The notes under the pieces: generated by a model | The model's input: the letters and a program-made list of their open reading frames with translations, nothing else | What the model was told of the DNA's origin: nothing | The model's database searches: none | Shown: in pieces, positions 13,246-22,000 of the stretch | Layout of the letters: every line of letters begins with the position of its first letter | Position numbering within the stretch: the stretch's first letter is position 1 | Assembly: GCA_016191875.1 (NCBI GenBank) | Contig: JACPVG010000013.1 | Location: 89,715 to 133,844 of the forward strand | DNA: 44,130 bases | Origin: Chloroflexota bacterium | GTDB lineage: Bacteria > Chloroflexota > Anaerolineae > Anaerolineales > UBA11579 | Reading direction: 5' to 3' | Made by a program: the position numbers and the translations under genes

Positions 13246-14373
13246 GTGAGCCCAAGCGACCTGCTGCGCCTGCTGGAAGCCCCGCTCCTGCTGGAGTGGA
13301 GAGCCCTGGTGATGATGGCTGTGGGCGGCGTGCTCATCTATCTGGCCATCGCCAAAGAATACGAGCCGGTGCTGCTGCTGCCCATTGGCTTCGCGGCCAT
13401 CCTGACCAACCTGCCACTGACCGGCATCACCGACCCACATGAGGGCCTGCTGGGCATCCTGTTCGAGGCCGGTATCCGTACCGAGTTGTTCCCGCTGCTC
13501 ATCTTTGTCGGCATCGGCGCGCTGACCGATTTCGGCCCGCTGCTGGAGAACCCGCGCATGGCGCTGTTGGGCGCGGCCGGGCAGGTGGGCATCTTCGGCA
13601 CGCTGTTGCTGGCGCTGGCGCTGGGCTTCGACCTCAACGAGGCGGCCAGCATCGGCATCATCGGAGCCATCGACGGGCCGACAGCCATTTACGTCTCTTC
13701 GCGCCTCGCTCCGCACCTGCTGGGGCCGATTGCGGTGGCGGCGTATTCCTATATGTCGCTGGTGCCGATCATCCAGCCGCCGGTAATGCGCGCCCTGACC
13801 ACCAAGGCCGAGCGGGCGGTGCGCATGCCGTACTCTCAGAAGCCGGCCTCGCGCACGACGCGCGTGTTGTTCCCGATCGCGGTGACCATCGTGGTCTCAC
13901 TGCTCTCGCCCAAGGCATCGCCGTTGATCGCCACGCTGATGTTTGGCAACCTGATGCGCGAATCGGGCGTGGTGGAACGGTTGACGAAAGCCGCCCAGAA
14001 CGAGATCGCCAACGTCACCACCATTTTCCTGGGCCTGGCCATCGGCAGCACGATGACGGGCGATTCCTTCATCCGGGGTGAGTCGCTACTCATCCTGGGG
14101 ATGGGCCTCCTGGCGTTCGTCATCGATACGGCCGGAGGGGTGCTGTTCGGCAAGGTGCTGTATTGGGCCAGCGGGCGCAAGTTCAACCCGCTCATCGGCG
14201 CGGCGGGCATCAGCGCTTTCCCGATGGCGGCGCGCATCGTCCAGCGCATCGGGCAGGAGGAGGATTTCGAAAATTTCCTGCTCATGCATGCCATGGGGGC
14301 GAATACGGCCGGGCAGTTGGGCAGCGTCATCGCCGGCGGGGTGGTGCTCACGCTGCTTTCGGGCGGGTTGTAA
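13246..14373 (+). CDS. mmdB: Na+-translocating decarboxylase beta subunit (OadB/MmdB family)
   Basis: This 375-residue integral membrane protein starts with GTG at 13246, three bases after the previous stop. The family's ion-binding segment is visible: GIIGAIDGPTAIYVSS with the essential Asp143 (equivalent to Asp203 of Klebsiella OadB). The C-terminal block GISAFPMAAR, followed by HAMGANTAGQLGSVIAGG, is also conserved. It decarboxylates carboxybiotin and exports Na+ in exchange. It completes a four-subunit pump that would couple methylmalonyl-CoA decarboxylation to a sodium gradient. The strong terminator at 14423-14451 ends the operon. Confidence 0.94.
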   Translation: MSPSDLLRLLEAPLLLEWRALVMMAVGGVLIYLAIAKEYEPVLLLPIGFAAILTNLPLTGITDPHEGLLGILFEAGIRTELFPLLIFVGIGALTDFGPLLENPRMALLGAAGQVGIFGTLLLALALGFDLNEAASIGIIGAIDGPTAIYVSSRLAPHLLGPIAVAAYSYMSLVPIIQPPVMRALTTKAERAVRMPYSQKPASRTTRVLFPIAVTIVVSLLSPKASPLIATLMFGNLMRESGVVERLTKAAQNEIANVTTIFLGLAIGSTMTGDSFIRGESLLILGMGLLAFVIDTAGGVLFGKVLYWASGRKFNPLIGAAGISAFPMAARIVQRIGQEEDFENFLLMHAMGANTAGQLGSVIAGGVVLTLLSGGL

Positions 14374-14422
14374 GGCGGTCGGCCATAGTTGAAGCCTGAA
14401 TCCAGCGCGACCTGGAGCGAAT

Positions 14423-14451
14423 AAAAACCCTGCGCTCGGCAGGGTTTTTTT
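14423..14451. terminator. Intrinsic terminator between convergent operons
   Basis: CCCTGC (14428-14433) pairs with GCAGGG (14439-14444) around loop GCTCG, with A5 before the stem and T7 after it. It works in both directions and separates mmdB from the convergent minus-strand operon that ends at 14457. Confidence 0.92.
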
Positions 14452-14456
14452 ATTCA

Positions 14457-14888
14457 TCACTCGTCTTCGGGCGGGGGAGTTCCTTCGCCGCCTTCCTGGG
14501 CGGCTTTCTCTTCAGCGGCCTTGCGCGCCGCCTCCATGCGTTCGTCGATCTTCTCGCCGATGGTGTTGAAAATGCTCAACTGGCTGCCCTTCTTGCGGCG
14601 CAGGTTCACCCGGTAGCCGAGCAGGTCGCCTTCGCCCATTTCGATGAGCCAGCCCTGGTGGACGAGCGACTTGAGGGCCTTATCCAGTTCCTCTTCACTG
14701 ATGCGGTCCTTTTCCGGCCAGGATGCCACCAACGTGAGGACGTCTTTGCGCGGCATGGTCACCGCCCGCAGCATGTGGCGCATGATGCGCCGTAACGACT
14801 CGGGCAGCTCCAGCAGGTCCACTGTGCTGATGCCGCCTTCTTCATTGCGGTCATCCAGTTCGCTTTGCAATTTGTCGAAAAGGCTCAT
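14457..14888 (-). CDS. Winged-helix-like hypothetical protein
   Basis: This 143-residue soluble protein is the last gene of the four-gene signalling operon. Residues 20-100 alternate helices and short strands, with SLRRIMRHMLRAVTMPRKDV followed by LDKALKSLVHQGWLIEMGEG. This is the pattern of a winged helix in which a recognition helix precedes a beta wing. The tail (115-143) is charged, Ala/Glu-rich and ends in acidic disorder. I do not recognise a named family. It starts 31 bases after the zinc-finger gene. It may read out the state of the cyclic-nucleotide-binding/ATPase pair, but nothing directly shows DNA binding. Confidence 0.75.
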   Translation of the reverse strand: MSLFDKLQSELDDRNEEGGISTVDLLELPESLRRIMRHMLRAVTMPRKDVLTLVASWPEKDRISEEELDKALKSLVHQGWLIEMGEGDLLGYRVNLRRKKGSQLSIFNTIGEKIDERMEAARKAAEEKAAQEGGEGTPPPEDE

Positions 14889-14918
14889 AGGCTTCTCGCT
14901 TTTCCGGGCCGAGGCCGA

Positions 14919-15128
14919 TCAATACAACTCAGGCATCGGAATGGCATCCTGTGGGTCGCACAGGCCGCACCAGATGGCGTCTGCCACCGGAATCAGTTTG
15001 GGCGTCTCATTACCGCCCAGGAAGGCGGCCAGGATGAACGGCCGCTTGCTGGCGTGTTCTTTGCATACGAACCGCCCACAGAAGACGCAGGCAGCCTGCG
15101 CCGGTTTGTCGCATTCCCAGCATTGCAC
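14919..15128 (-). CDS. Small zinc-finger protein (B-box/AN1-like cysteine pattern)
   Basis: This 69-residue protein starts with GTG at 15128. The motif CWECDKPAQAACVFCGRFVCKEH contains Cys3, Cys6, Cys14, Cys17, Cys22 and His25, and a further CxxC lies at 54-57. The spacing is that of a cross-brace zinc finger such as a B-box, a fold more usual in eukaryotic proteins but also found in bacterial signalling proteins. The ribosome site GAGGG overlaps the stop of the MinD-like gene, so translation is probably coupled. Its likely task is protein binding within the operon's complex; that is inference. Confidence 0.75.
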   Translation of the reverse strand: MQCWECDKPAQAACVFCGRFVCKEHASKRPFILAAFLGGNETPKLIPVADAIWCGLCDPQDAIPMPELY

Positions 15129-15139
15129 GGTTTTGCCCT

Positions 15140-15919
15140 CTAACCTATCTTGAGTATGGTGTCGACCACTTGCCTGATGCCTTTGGACCAGGGGTGGTCG
15201 GGGAAGGCCAGCGAGAAGATGTCGCCGCTGGCGTTCTCCACCATGTCTTCGGTCAGCGGCAGCACGGCGGCCACAGGGGTATCGAACACGCCTTCGATCT
15301 CAGCCTTCAGGTGGCCAAAGTCGTAGCGGCTGAGGGCCTTGTTCACCAGCAGGTGCAGGTGGTCCACCAGCAGGAGTTTGGCGATGTCGACGGTCACGGC
15401 CGTGCCCTGGAAATCCTGGTTATCCGGCCGCATGATGAGGATGAGGATGTCCGAGATCGAAATGGACAGCAGGGTTTCTTCATTCAGACCGGGATGGGTG
15501 TCGATGAAGAGATAATCCAGGTTGAGGGTCTTGATCATGTCCTGCAAGCCCTCGTTGAGTTTGTTGGCGTCGTAGCCGTCTTTGAGCACACGGCTGATCT
15601 CGGAACCCTTGATGCTGGATGGGAACAGGTAGAGCGCCTGCCCGGCCAGTTTCACCCGGCCGGAGACGTCGCCGGTGTGGTCGCCGATGTTGAAGGCAAC
15701 TTCCTCTATGGGGACCTCGCCGCGCAGGTATTCGTTGAGGGTATGGCCCATGCTGACGCCATCCAGCCCGAACAGCACGTGGATGCCGGGCGACTGGATG
15801 TCCGTATCCACGATGCCGACGCGTTTGCCGGCCAGGGCGACCTGGGCGGCGAGGTTGGCGGTGGTATTGGATTTGCCGGTGCCACCCCGGAAGGAGTGGA
15901 TGGATACGATCTTGCTCAT
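15140..15919 (-). CDS. MinD/ParA-family ATPase with Arg in the deviant Walker A motif
   Basis: The protein is 259 residues from the ATG at 15919, which has a strong GGAGG site. The longer frame reaching 16009 overlaps the end of the upstream gene and is less likely. It is a SIMIBI-class P-loop ATPase: SFRGGTGKSNTTANLA (residues 9-24), switch I with VDTDIQSPGIHVL and Walker B FIDTHPGL. The position of the signature lysine of MinD/ParA proteins (KGGxxGK) is Arg here, as in a recognisable subgroup of MinD-like proteins. Family members form ATP-dependent dimers that position cell-division, plasmid or protein cargo. There is no ParB or MinE gene nearby. The upstream partner is a cyclic-nucleotide-binding protein with a coiled-coil tail, suggesting regulated dimerisation. 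Confidence 0.9.
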   Translation of the reverse strand: MSKIVSIHSFRGGTGKSNTTANLAAQVALAGKRVGIVDTDIQSPGIHVLFGLDGVSMGHTLNEYLRGEVPIEEVAFNIGDHTGDVSGRVKLAGQALYLFPSSIKGSEISRVLKDGYDANKLNEGLQDMIKTLNLDYLFIDTHPGLNEETLLSISISDILILIMRPDNQDFQGTAVTVDIAKLLLVDHLHLLVNKALSRYDFGHLKAEIEGVFDTPVAAVLPLTEDMVENASGDIFSLAFPDHPWSKGIRQVVDTILKIG

Positions 15920-15944
15920 TGAACGTCCTCCAGGCGATGAGGGA

Positions 15945-16709
15945 TTAGGCCTTCTTGGATTTGTCGCGTTCTTCGCGGATTTGCAGCGTTTCCAGCTTAA
16001 GTTTGGCAAAGAAATCTGAGCCGACGATCTGTTCGATCTCGTGGTCGCGCTTACCGCTGTCGATCTGGATGATGAGCTTCTTGACCTGTTCCTTCAGTTC
16101 GGCTTCGCGCTTTTGCACATCCTGAGCCATCTGGAAGAAGGCCGCCAGGAAGCGGTTGGCGCGGGCGCTGTCGGAGGCGCTGTGGTCCACGACCGAGCCC
16201 GGCCCGCCGGCGGCCTGCTCTTCTTCGAGGAAACTGTAGTCGCCTTCGGCGATCTTGTGGCTCCAGGTGACGGCCTGTTCCAGGTAGGTGAGCACGAAGC
16301 GCATGCGTTTGGAGGTCGTGATGAGCATGTGAAGCCCCATCATGGGGTATTGCTCCATGATCTCCAGGAAGTCGCGGCGGGTGAGTTCCAGCACACTCAG
16401 TTCGGAAAGGGCAATGACCGAGGCGGAGCGCGGCCGCTGGTCTACCAACGAGAGCTCGCCTACCATTTCGCCCGGCCCGACGTGATTGAGGACCATTTCG
16501 CCCTCTTCGCCCTCTTCCGGGATAACGACCTTGACCCAGCCGCTCTGAATCATGAAGACCGAGTCGTCCTGCTGACCGCGCTGGATGATGGCTTCGCCGG
16601 GCTGCACGGTGTGGGTCTTGACGCGTTCCATCAGCAGGTGGATGACCTCGTCCGGAAGGTTGGAAAACCATTCCGACTGCTTGAGGAGCGTGTAGATTTC
16701 CTGAGTCAT
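15945..16709 (-). CDS. Cyclic-nucleotide-binding-domain protein with coiled-coil tail
   Basis: The 254-residue protein has an N-terminal cNMP-binding domain (about residues 10-130). The phosphate-binding-cassette region reads GPGEMVGELSLVDQRPRSASV, including the Gly-Glu and Arg-Ser pairs seen in nucleotide-binding CRP/PKA domains. There is no CRP-type DNA-binding domain. After a linker rich in Ser and Ala, residues 185-254 are a long charged helix probably forming a coiled coil (KREAELKEQVKKLIIQI). It is the first gene of a four-gene operon; the MinD-like ATPase starts 25 bases later. A hairpin at 16719-16745 precedes the start, and no good ribosome site is seen. It probably senses a cyclic nucleotide and passes the signal to the ATPase. 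Confidence 0.88.
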   Translation of the reverse strand: MTQEIYTLLKQSEWFSNLPDEVIHLLMERVKTHTVQPGEAIIQRGQQDDSVFMIQSGWVKVVIPEEGEEGEMVLNHVGPGEMVGELSLVDQRPRSASVIALSELSVLELTRRDFLEIMEQYPMMGLHMLITTSKRMRFVLTYLEQAVTWSHKIAEGDYSFLEEEQAAGGPGSVVDHSASDSARANRFLAAFFQMAQDVQKREAELKEQVKKLIIQIDSGKRDHEIEQIVGSDFFAKLKLETLQIREERDKSKKA

Positions 16710-16718
16710 GTTGGAATT

Positions 16719-16745
16719 GATGAAATCGGGCAGGCCGATTCCATC
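16719..16745. repeat. Hairpin upstream of the cyclic-nucleotide-binding gene
   Basis: GATGAAATCGG (16719-16729) and CCGATTCCATC (16735-16745) form an 11-bp stem with one mismatched or wobble pair and a 5-base loop. It lies between the end of the PrsW-like gene and the next start codon. There is no T tract, so it is either an operator or a leader structure rather than a clear terminator. Confidence 0.45.
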
Positions 16746-16765
16746 ATATCATGATTTGCCGGTCA

Positions 16766-17890
16766 CTATTCGGGCGGCTCTTCGGCGGGGCGCTGCGTGG
16801 CGCTATCCAGTTTGCCCCAGATGCCGCCGCCGGGCGCGGGGCGCGGGTCTTGCAGGCGGGCGGTGATGGTATCTTCCAGCTGGCCCCACAGCGGCCCTTC
16901 GTCTGGCGGGAAAATGCCGCGCAAGGTCATCATGGTGTAGGTGCCCACCTGGCGGCGCAGGCCGTCCATCTCTTGGCGCAGGCGGGCCATCTCGGCCTTG
17001 GTCTCTTCGACCAGCGCCGGGTCCTGGAGTTTGTCCAGGTTCTTGCGGTGGATGCCGAGGCGCGCCTGGATGAGCAGGAAACGTTGCACCTGGGCGGCCT
17101 GCTGTTCGCCGAACAATTCCACCAGCGGGGCAAGCAGTTCTTTGGCGTCCTGAATGCTGTTGACCATCTGGGCCTCGCTGGCGGTCACGCGGTCGGCGGC
17201 GCCCAGTTTTTCCTGAATCCACTCGCGGGCCTGGCGCAGGCCGGTTTTGATCAGCCGGTAGATGACGACCGTGGCGAACAACCCGACCGCGGCGGCGTAG
17301 AGCAGCAGGAGGCCGCTGCTGACGCGGGTGACGAGGTTGTTGAAGGTGACATGCAGAATCATTGCCACCAGCCAACCGCCCAGGATGTACGCCCAGCGAC
17401 GCAGGCCCTTGTGGAAGCGCGCCAAGCCGAAGGCAATGCCGACCAGGGCGGTGCCGGAGGCGTGGATGAGGTTGGTGGAGATCACGCGCCCGATGGCGAT
17501 GCTGAGCGCGGCTTCCTGATAGCCGAGGAGGTATTCATAGTTCTCGAAGACGGCGAAACCGATGCCGATGGCGAAGCCGTAGATGGCGCCATCTACGAAG
17601 TAGGTGAAGTTAATCTTGCGGAACAGATAAACGAAGAGCAGACCCTTAAGGATTTCTTCGGTGACGGGGGCGATGAACTGCACCAGCAGAAGGGTTTCCA
17701 CCAGTTCCAGGCGCAGGAGGGTTCGGTTGAGCAGGGAGACCATGGCGAAGACGGCCGCGCCCCAGAAAAAGGAGCCCAGCGCCAGGCCGAAGGAACCGGT
17801 CTGGTAGAGATTGCGGGAACGGATGAACCAGAGGACCGCCAGCGGGATGAGGGTGGCGATGGCGAAGGCGATCAGGGCGATAACGTTCAT
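16766..17890 (-). CDS. prsW: PrsW-family intramembrane metalloprotease-like protein with long cytoplasmic tail
   Basis: The protein is 374 residues from the ATG at 17890; the longer frame upstream overlaps the preceding gene. Residues 1-260 form about eight membrane segments. The PrsW/glutamic-intramembrane-protease motifs are present: EEILK (Glu78, Glu79, Lys82), FAVFEN with Glu116, His143 and His180 in ILHVTFN. In Bacillus subtilis PrsW cuts the anti-sigma factor RsiW to release SigW. Here an ECF sigma factor and a two-helix membrane protein lie directly upstream, so a similar cascade is likely. The C-terminal 120 residues are a soluble, strongly helical region (KAEMARLRQEMDGLRRQVG) not found in the short family members; it may bind a partner. 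Confidence 0.87.
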   Translation of the reverse strand: MNVIALIAFAIATLIPLAVLWFIRSRNLYQTGSFGLALGSFFWGAAVFAMVSLLNRTLLRLELVETLLLVQFIAPVTEEILKGLLFVYLFRKINFTYFVDGAIYGFAIGIGFAVFENYEYLLGYQEAALSIAIGRVISTNLIHASGTALVGIAFGLARFHKGLRRWAYILGGWLVAMILHVTFNNLVTRVSSGLLLLYAAAVGLFATVVIYRLIKTGLRQAREWIQEKLGAADRVTASEAQMVNSIQDAKELLAPLVELFGEQQAAQVQRFLLIQARLGIHRKNLDKLQDPALVEETKAEMARLRQEMDGLRRQVGTYTMMTLRGIFPPDEGPLWGQLEDTITARLQDPRPAPGGGIWGKLDSATQRPAEEPPE

Positions 17891-17906
17891 CGGCGCGCCT
17901 GCCCGG

Positions 17907-18374
17907 TCATTTGCGTTGTTTGTAGTAGATGACCAGCAAGGCGGCGCCCGCCACAACCAGGACAACGACCGGCAGCAGCCAGCCGCCCAGCCCGGCCGCG
18001 GCGGAGATGCCGCCCTGCGGGGCGAGCAGCGCCCCGGCCACCACGAGCGCCAGGACGCCCACGAACCCGGCCGCCAGGGCATAGGCGGGGACGCGGCTGA
18101 GTCCCTGACTCAGGCGGCCCAGCCAGGACTCGCGGCCTTCTTCATGGCCCCGAATTGTCTGCCGGTAGATGTTGAAGACCTCGAGACGCCGGCGTGTGGT
18201 CTCGCCAGTTGGCGGGCTGTAGGCAGTGGTCATCTTGTGCAGGCGCTCGGCCAGGGTTTGCAGTTGGCGCGTTTCCATATCGGCATCCTTTTCGCCTGCC
18301 CCCCCGCTCAAAAGGTGATCCACGTAATCGGCGAGGGAACGGTCGGTGAGGGCGTCTTTCTCGTTTTGGGGCAT
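17907..18374 (-). CDS. Membrane protein, probable anti-sigma factor for the adjacent ECF sigma
   Basis: The 155-residue protein has a cytoplasmic helical N-terminus (1-90) and two membrane helices, about 95-118 and 128-151, ending in a basic KQRK tail. The usual zinc anti-sigma signature HxxxCxxC is absent. The gene starts three bases after the sigma factor gene and is followed 16 bases later by the PrsW-like protease. Position, length and topology fit an anti-sigma factor that is a protease substrate. No sequence motif proves it, so the call rests on context. Confidence 0.7.
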   Translation of the reverse strand: MPQNEKDALTDRSLADYVDHLLSGGAGEKDADMETRQLQTLAERLHKMTTAYSPPTGETTRRRLEVFNIYRQTIRGHEEGRESWLGRLSQGLSRVPAYALAAGFVGVLALVVAGALLAPQGGISAAAGLGGWLLPVVVLVVAGAALLVIYYKQRK

Positions 18375-18377
18375 CGG

Positions 18378-18947
18378 CTATTTCACCTCGTCCTGCAAGG
18401 CCTGCAAGGCCCGCCGGAACAGGGACTTTGTGGCGTCCAGGGTCTTGTCGGTCTGGCGGGCGATCTCGTCAAACTGCAGGCCATCCACGAAGCGCAGCAA
18501 GAGTACCTCACGATAGTGTTCCGGCAGACGGGCCAGACCGCGCCGAAGGGCGATGATCTCTTCGTGGCGGCGCAGGTCCTGGGCCTGGTCGGGCAGGGGG
18601 TTCTGGTTTGAGTACAGGTCGCCCTCGTCGGTCAATTTCTGCATCTGGTGCTCGCGGCGGCGGTAATAGTTGGCGACCTGATGGTTGGTGAGCGCGCTCA
18701 ACCAAGTGGTGAATTTGCTGTCGCCGCGAAAGGATGCCAGCGATTTGATCATGGCGATGAAGATTTCCTGGGTGACGTCTTCAGCGTCCTGCGGCGGTAC
18801 CATGTGCCAGACCCGGCGATGGACCAGGGGGTAGAAATGGTCGTACAAGGTGGCGAAGGCGTCTTCGTTGCCCATTTGCGCTTTGGTGACGAGGTCCGGG
18901 ATATCCGGCGCAGGTTTGGCGGCCGCGGCCGCCTTTGGTTGAATCAT
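18378..18947 (-). CDS. ECF-type RNA polymerase sigma factor
   Basis: The 189-residue protein has sigma region 2 (FATLYDHFYPLVHRRVWHMV, then DAEDVTQEIFIAMIKSL and FTTWLSALTNHQVANYYRRR) and region 4 (LARLPEHYREVLLLRFVDGL, then DEIARQTDKTLDATKSLFRR). The first 18 residues are an Ala/Pro/Lys-rich extension. It is the first gene of a three-gene operon with a two-helix membrane protein and a PrsW-like protease. A TACAAT on the minus strand about 60 bases before the ATG may be the -10 box; no clear ribosome site is visible. The upstream neighbour is the terminator of the large lipoprotein gene. Confidence 0.95.
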   Translation of the reverse strand: MIQPKAAAAAKPAPDIPDLVTKAQMGNEDAFATLYDHFYPLVHRRVWHMVPPQDAEDVTQEIFIAMIKSLASFRGDSKFTTWLSALTNHQVANYYRRREHQMQKLTDEGDLYSNQNPLPDQAQDLRRHEEIIALRRGLARLPEHYREVLLLRFVDGLQFDEIARQTDKTLDATKSLFRRALQALQDEVK

Positions 18948-19022
18948 TAGTCGCTGGTCAGCTTTGAAAGAGGTCGTGGCGGTGAGTTCAATCTGCCGGT
19001 CGATGATATTGTACCGTGTTGG

Positions 19023-19062
19023 AAAGAAGAAATGGTGGGCATTTGCCCACCATTTCTTCTTT
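19023..19062. terminator. Perfect 18-bp hairpin terminator of the large lipoprotein gene
   Basis: Arms 19023-19040 and 19045-19062 are perfectly complementary over 18 bp, with loop ATTT and a pyrimidine-rich end on both strands. It lies 17 bases beyond the stop codon of the minus-strand lipoprotein gene that ends at 19080. Confidence 0.85.
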
Positions 19063-19079
19063 CATCGGGCGGCGGCGGA

Positions 19080-22000
19080 CTAACGGCCGCGGCTGCCGTG
19101 TTCCTTGCTGGGCGACCACTCCGACCATTTGTCGGTGGCGGGATGGATGGTGAGGTTGCCGTTCGGGCCGCCGTTCCAGGGGGCGGAGAAGATGTTCGGG
19201 TCTCCGTCGCGGATGGAGGTGAAGGAGATCTGCGAACCGCCGCAGTCCCAGGTCGGGGAACTATCCGGCCCGACGTAATCGGAAACCAGGTACTCGGTGT
19301 TGGTGCGCAGGTCGTAGGAGTAGACATCCAGGTTGCCGTCCCGCTCCGACTGGTAGGCGATGCGGAAGCCCTGCGGCGACCAACTGTGGTTGTCGGCGTT
19401 GCGGCCGGGGCCTTCGGTGATGTTGATGGTTTCCTGGGTCTCGAAGTTGTAGATCATCAGGTCCCATTCGCCGTCGTTGTCGCTCAGGTAGGCGAGGTAA
19501 TCGCCGTTCGGGCTCCAGGCCGGGAAGATCTGGCTGGAGTTCTCGCGGGTGAGCTGGAACTCATCGCCGGTGAGCAGATTGAGCAGGAAGATGTCTTCAT
19601 TGCCGTTGCGGTTGGACTGGAAGGTGATCCACTCTTCATCCGGCGAGGCGTAGGGGAAGACGTCGTCGGCGCTGTTGGTGGTGAGCTGGCGCTCTTCGCC
19701 GGTGCGGATGTTGATGGAGAAGATATCCCAGTTACCGTTGCGGTCAGACTGGAAGACGATGGTCTCGTTGTCCGGCAGGAACATGGGGTTGATGTTGTTG
19801 CTGGTGGTGCCGGTGAGGCGCTGCTGGAAGGAGCCGACGTTGTCCGTCAGGTAGATCTCCAGATTGCCGTCGCGGTTGGATTGGAAGGCCACCAGGCTGT
19901 CGTTCCAGGCGCGTGAGGGGCGCGAGTCTTCCGAATCTGGCCCCTGAGAGAGGTTGTAGAGACGGTAGTTGCCGCTGCCTTCGACGCCATCCAGGCGGTA
20001 GATCTCCAGGTTGCCATCGCGGAAGGTATGGAAGATGATGTACTGGATGCAGACCTGAGGTTCAGGCACTACGTTCAGGACCGGCACTTCCTCTTCTTCC
20101 TCCTCATCTTCAGGCGTGGACGTGGGAGTGCGGGTGGGGTCACTGTCGCAGGGCGGGCTTTCTTCAGGGGCATAGAAGAAGTCTTCCGTGTGGCCCTGCT
20201 TGAAGTTGTACTGGGCGTCCAGGTGGTCGTTGGTGCCAGCCAGGATGTCCGAATCCGGGATGGTGACCAGCGTGCGAGTGCGGGTGCCGTCGTTATTCAG
20301 GGTCACGTGGCAGATCTGTGTAAAGGATTCGGTCGGCGTAGCGGTGGCGGTGGCAGTCTCAGTCGCTGTGCTGGTCGCGGTGGCAGTATCGGTCGGCGTG
20401 GAGGTCGAGGTATTGGTCGGCGTCGACGTAGACGTGTTGGTCGGCGTGGACGTGGAGGTGTTCGTTGGCGTCGAGGTCGAGGTGTTGGTCGGCGTGGACG
20501 TGGATGTGTTCGTTGGCGTCGATGTCGAGGTGTTGGTCGGCGTCGACGTGGATGTGTTCGTTGGCGTCGATGTCGAGGTGTTGGTCGGCGTCGACGTGGA
20601 TGTATTGGTCGCGGTCGACGTAGACGTGTTGGTCGGCGTGTTCGTCGATGTGTTTGTCGCGGTAGCAGTGTTAGTGGCAGTGTTGGTCGCGGTCGAAGTC
20701 GGGGTCGCGGTGGGCCGCTGGCAGTCCTCGGCCGTGCCGGTCGGGACGTTGGGGTACCCGGCCGGAGCCGAGCCGATCACGAAGTCCTGCTCGTGGCCCA
20801 CCTGCGGATTACCGTTCTCAAAGAAGTGCCCGCCCTGGTCCTTGAACGCTGCGTTGATCGAAATGGTGATGATCTGGTACGGGTTCGTGGCGCTGGAGGT
20901 TACATGACAGATCGTCACGGTCCTCTCGGTGGCGGTGGCCGTCGCGGTCGACGTATTGGTTGGCGTGCTCGTCGAAGTACTTGTGTTCGTCGAGGTATTG
21001 GTCGGCGTGGACGTAGACGTGTTGGTCGGCGTACTCGTCGAGGTGTTGGTGGGTGTCGAAGTCGACGTATTCGTCGGCGTGGACGTGGAAGTGTTGGTCG
21101 CGGTCGAAGTCGAGGTATTGGTCGGTGTTGACGTAGACGTGTTGGTCGGCGTACTCGTCGAGGTGTTGGTCGGTGTCGACGTAGACGTGTTGGTCGGCGT
21201 TGACGTGGAGGTGTTCGTTGGCGTCGATGTCGAGGTGTTGGTCGGCGTGGACGTAGACGTGTTGGTCGGCGTGCTCGTCGATGTGTTTGTCGGTGTCGAC
21301 GTGGAGGTGTTGGTCGGCGTCGACGTGGACGTGTTGGTCGGCGTGGACGTGGACGTATTGGTCGGCGTCGAAGTGGACGTATTCGTTGGCGTCGAGGTCG
21401 AGGTGTTGGTCGGCGTTGATGTGGACGTGGCCGTCGACGTAGACGTAGAAGTAGACGTGTTGGTTGGTGTTGAGGTAGCCGTCACCGTCCGAGTCGCGGT
21501 ATTTGTGGAGGTCGGCGTGGATGTGTTGGAGAGGCAGGATTCGACATCCGCGCGCGGGCTCTGCGGCTGGGGTGGGTGGCCGGGGCGCTGATCGACGTAC
21601 AGCCACAACTTGGTCACGCCGGGGGGGAAGTCGAAGTTGCGCGTCCAGGTGTCTCCGGCGGTGCCCTTGGCAGTCAGTTGAAGCGTGCCGCTATCCAGGA
21701 TGTTGCCATCCTGATCCTCGAGGTGCCAGGTGGTCGGGCCGGCCATGTCGGTGTCGCCGGTGTTGGTGACAGTGAATTCGGCCTGGCCGGTGGTGCGGTT
21801 GCAGGAACCGGTGACTTCCACGCTGGTCTTATCCCAGACATCAGTGGCGGTGGCCGTGGCGGTGAGAGTGGTGGTTGCCGTGACGGTGCTCGTCGAAGTG
21901 TTGGTCGGTGTCGAGGTAGACGTATTAGTCGGCGTTGACGTGGATGTATTGGTCGCGGTCGCCGTAGACGTATTGGTCGGGGTTGACGTGGACGTGTTGG

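Noticed and set aside
16751..17932. Plus-strand frame of 393 codons
   Set aside because: It is the mirror of the PrsW-like gene and has an unnatural His/Gly/Gln-rich composition.
20929..21591. Plus-strand frame of VGVDVDVLVGV-like repeats
   Set aside because: It is produced by the TSTPTN repeat array read on the other strand; it has no ribosome site or signal.
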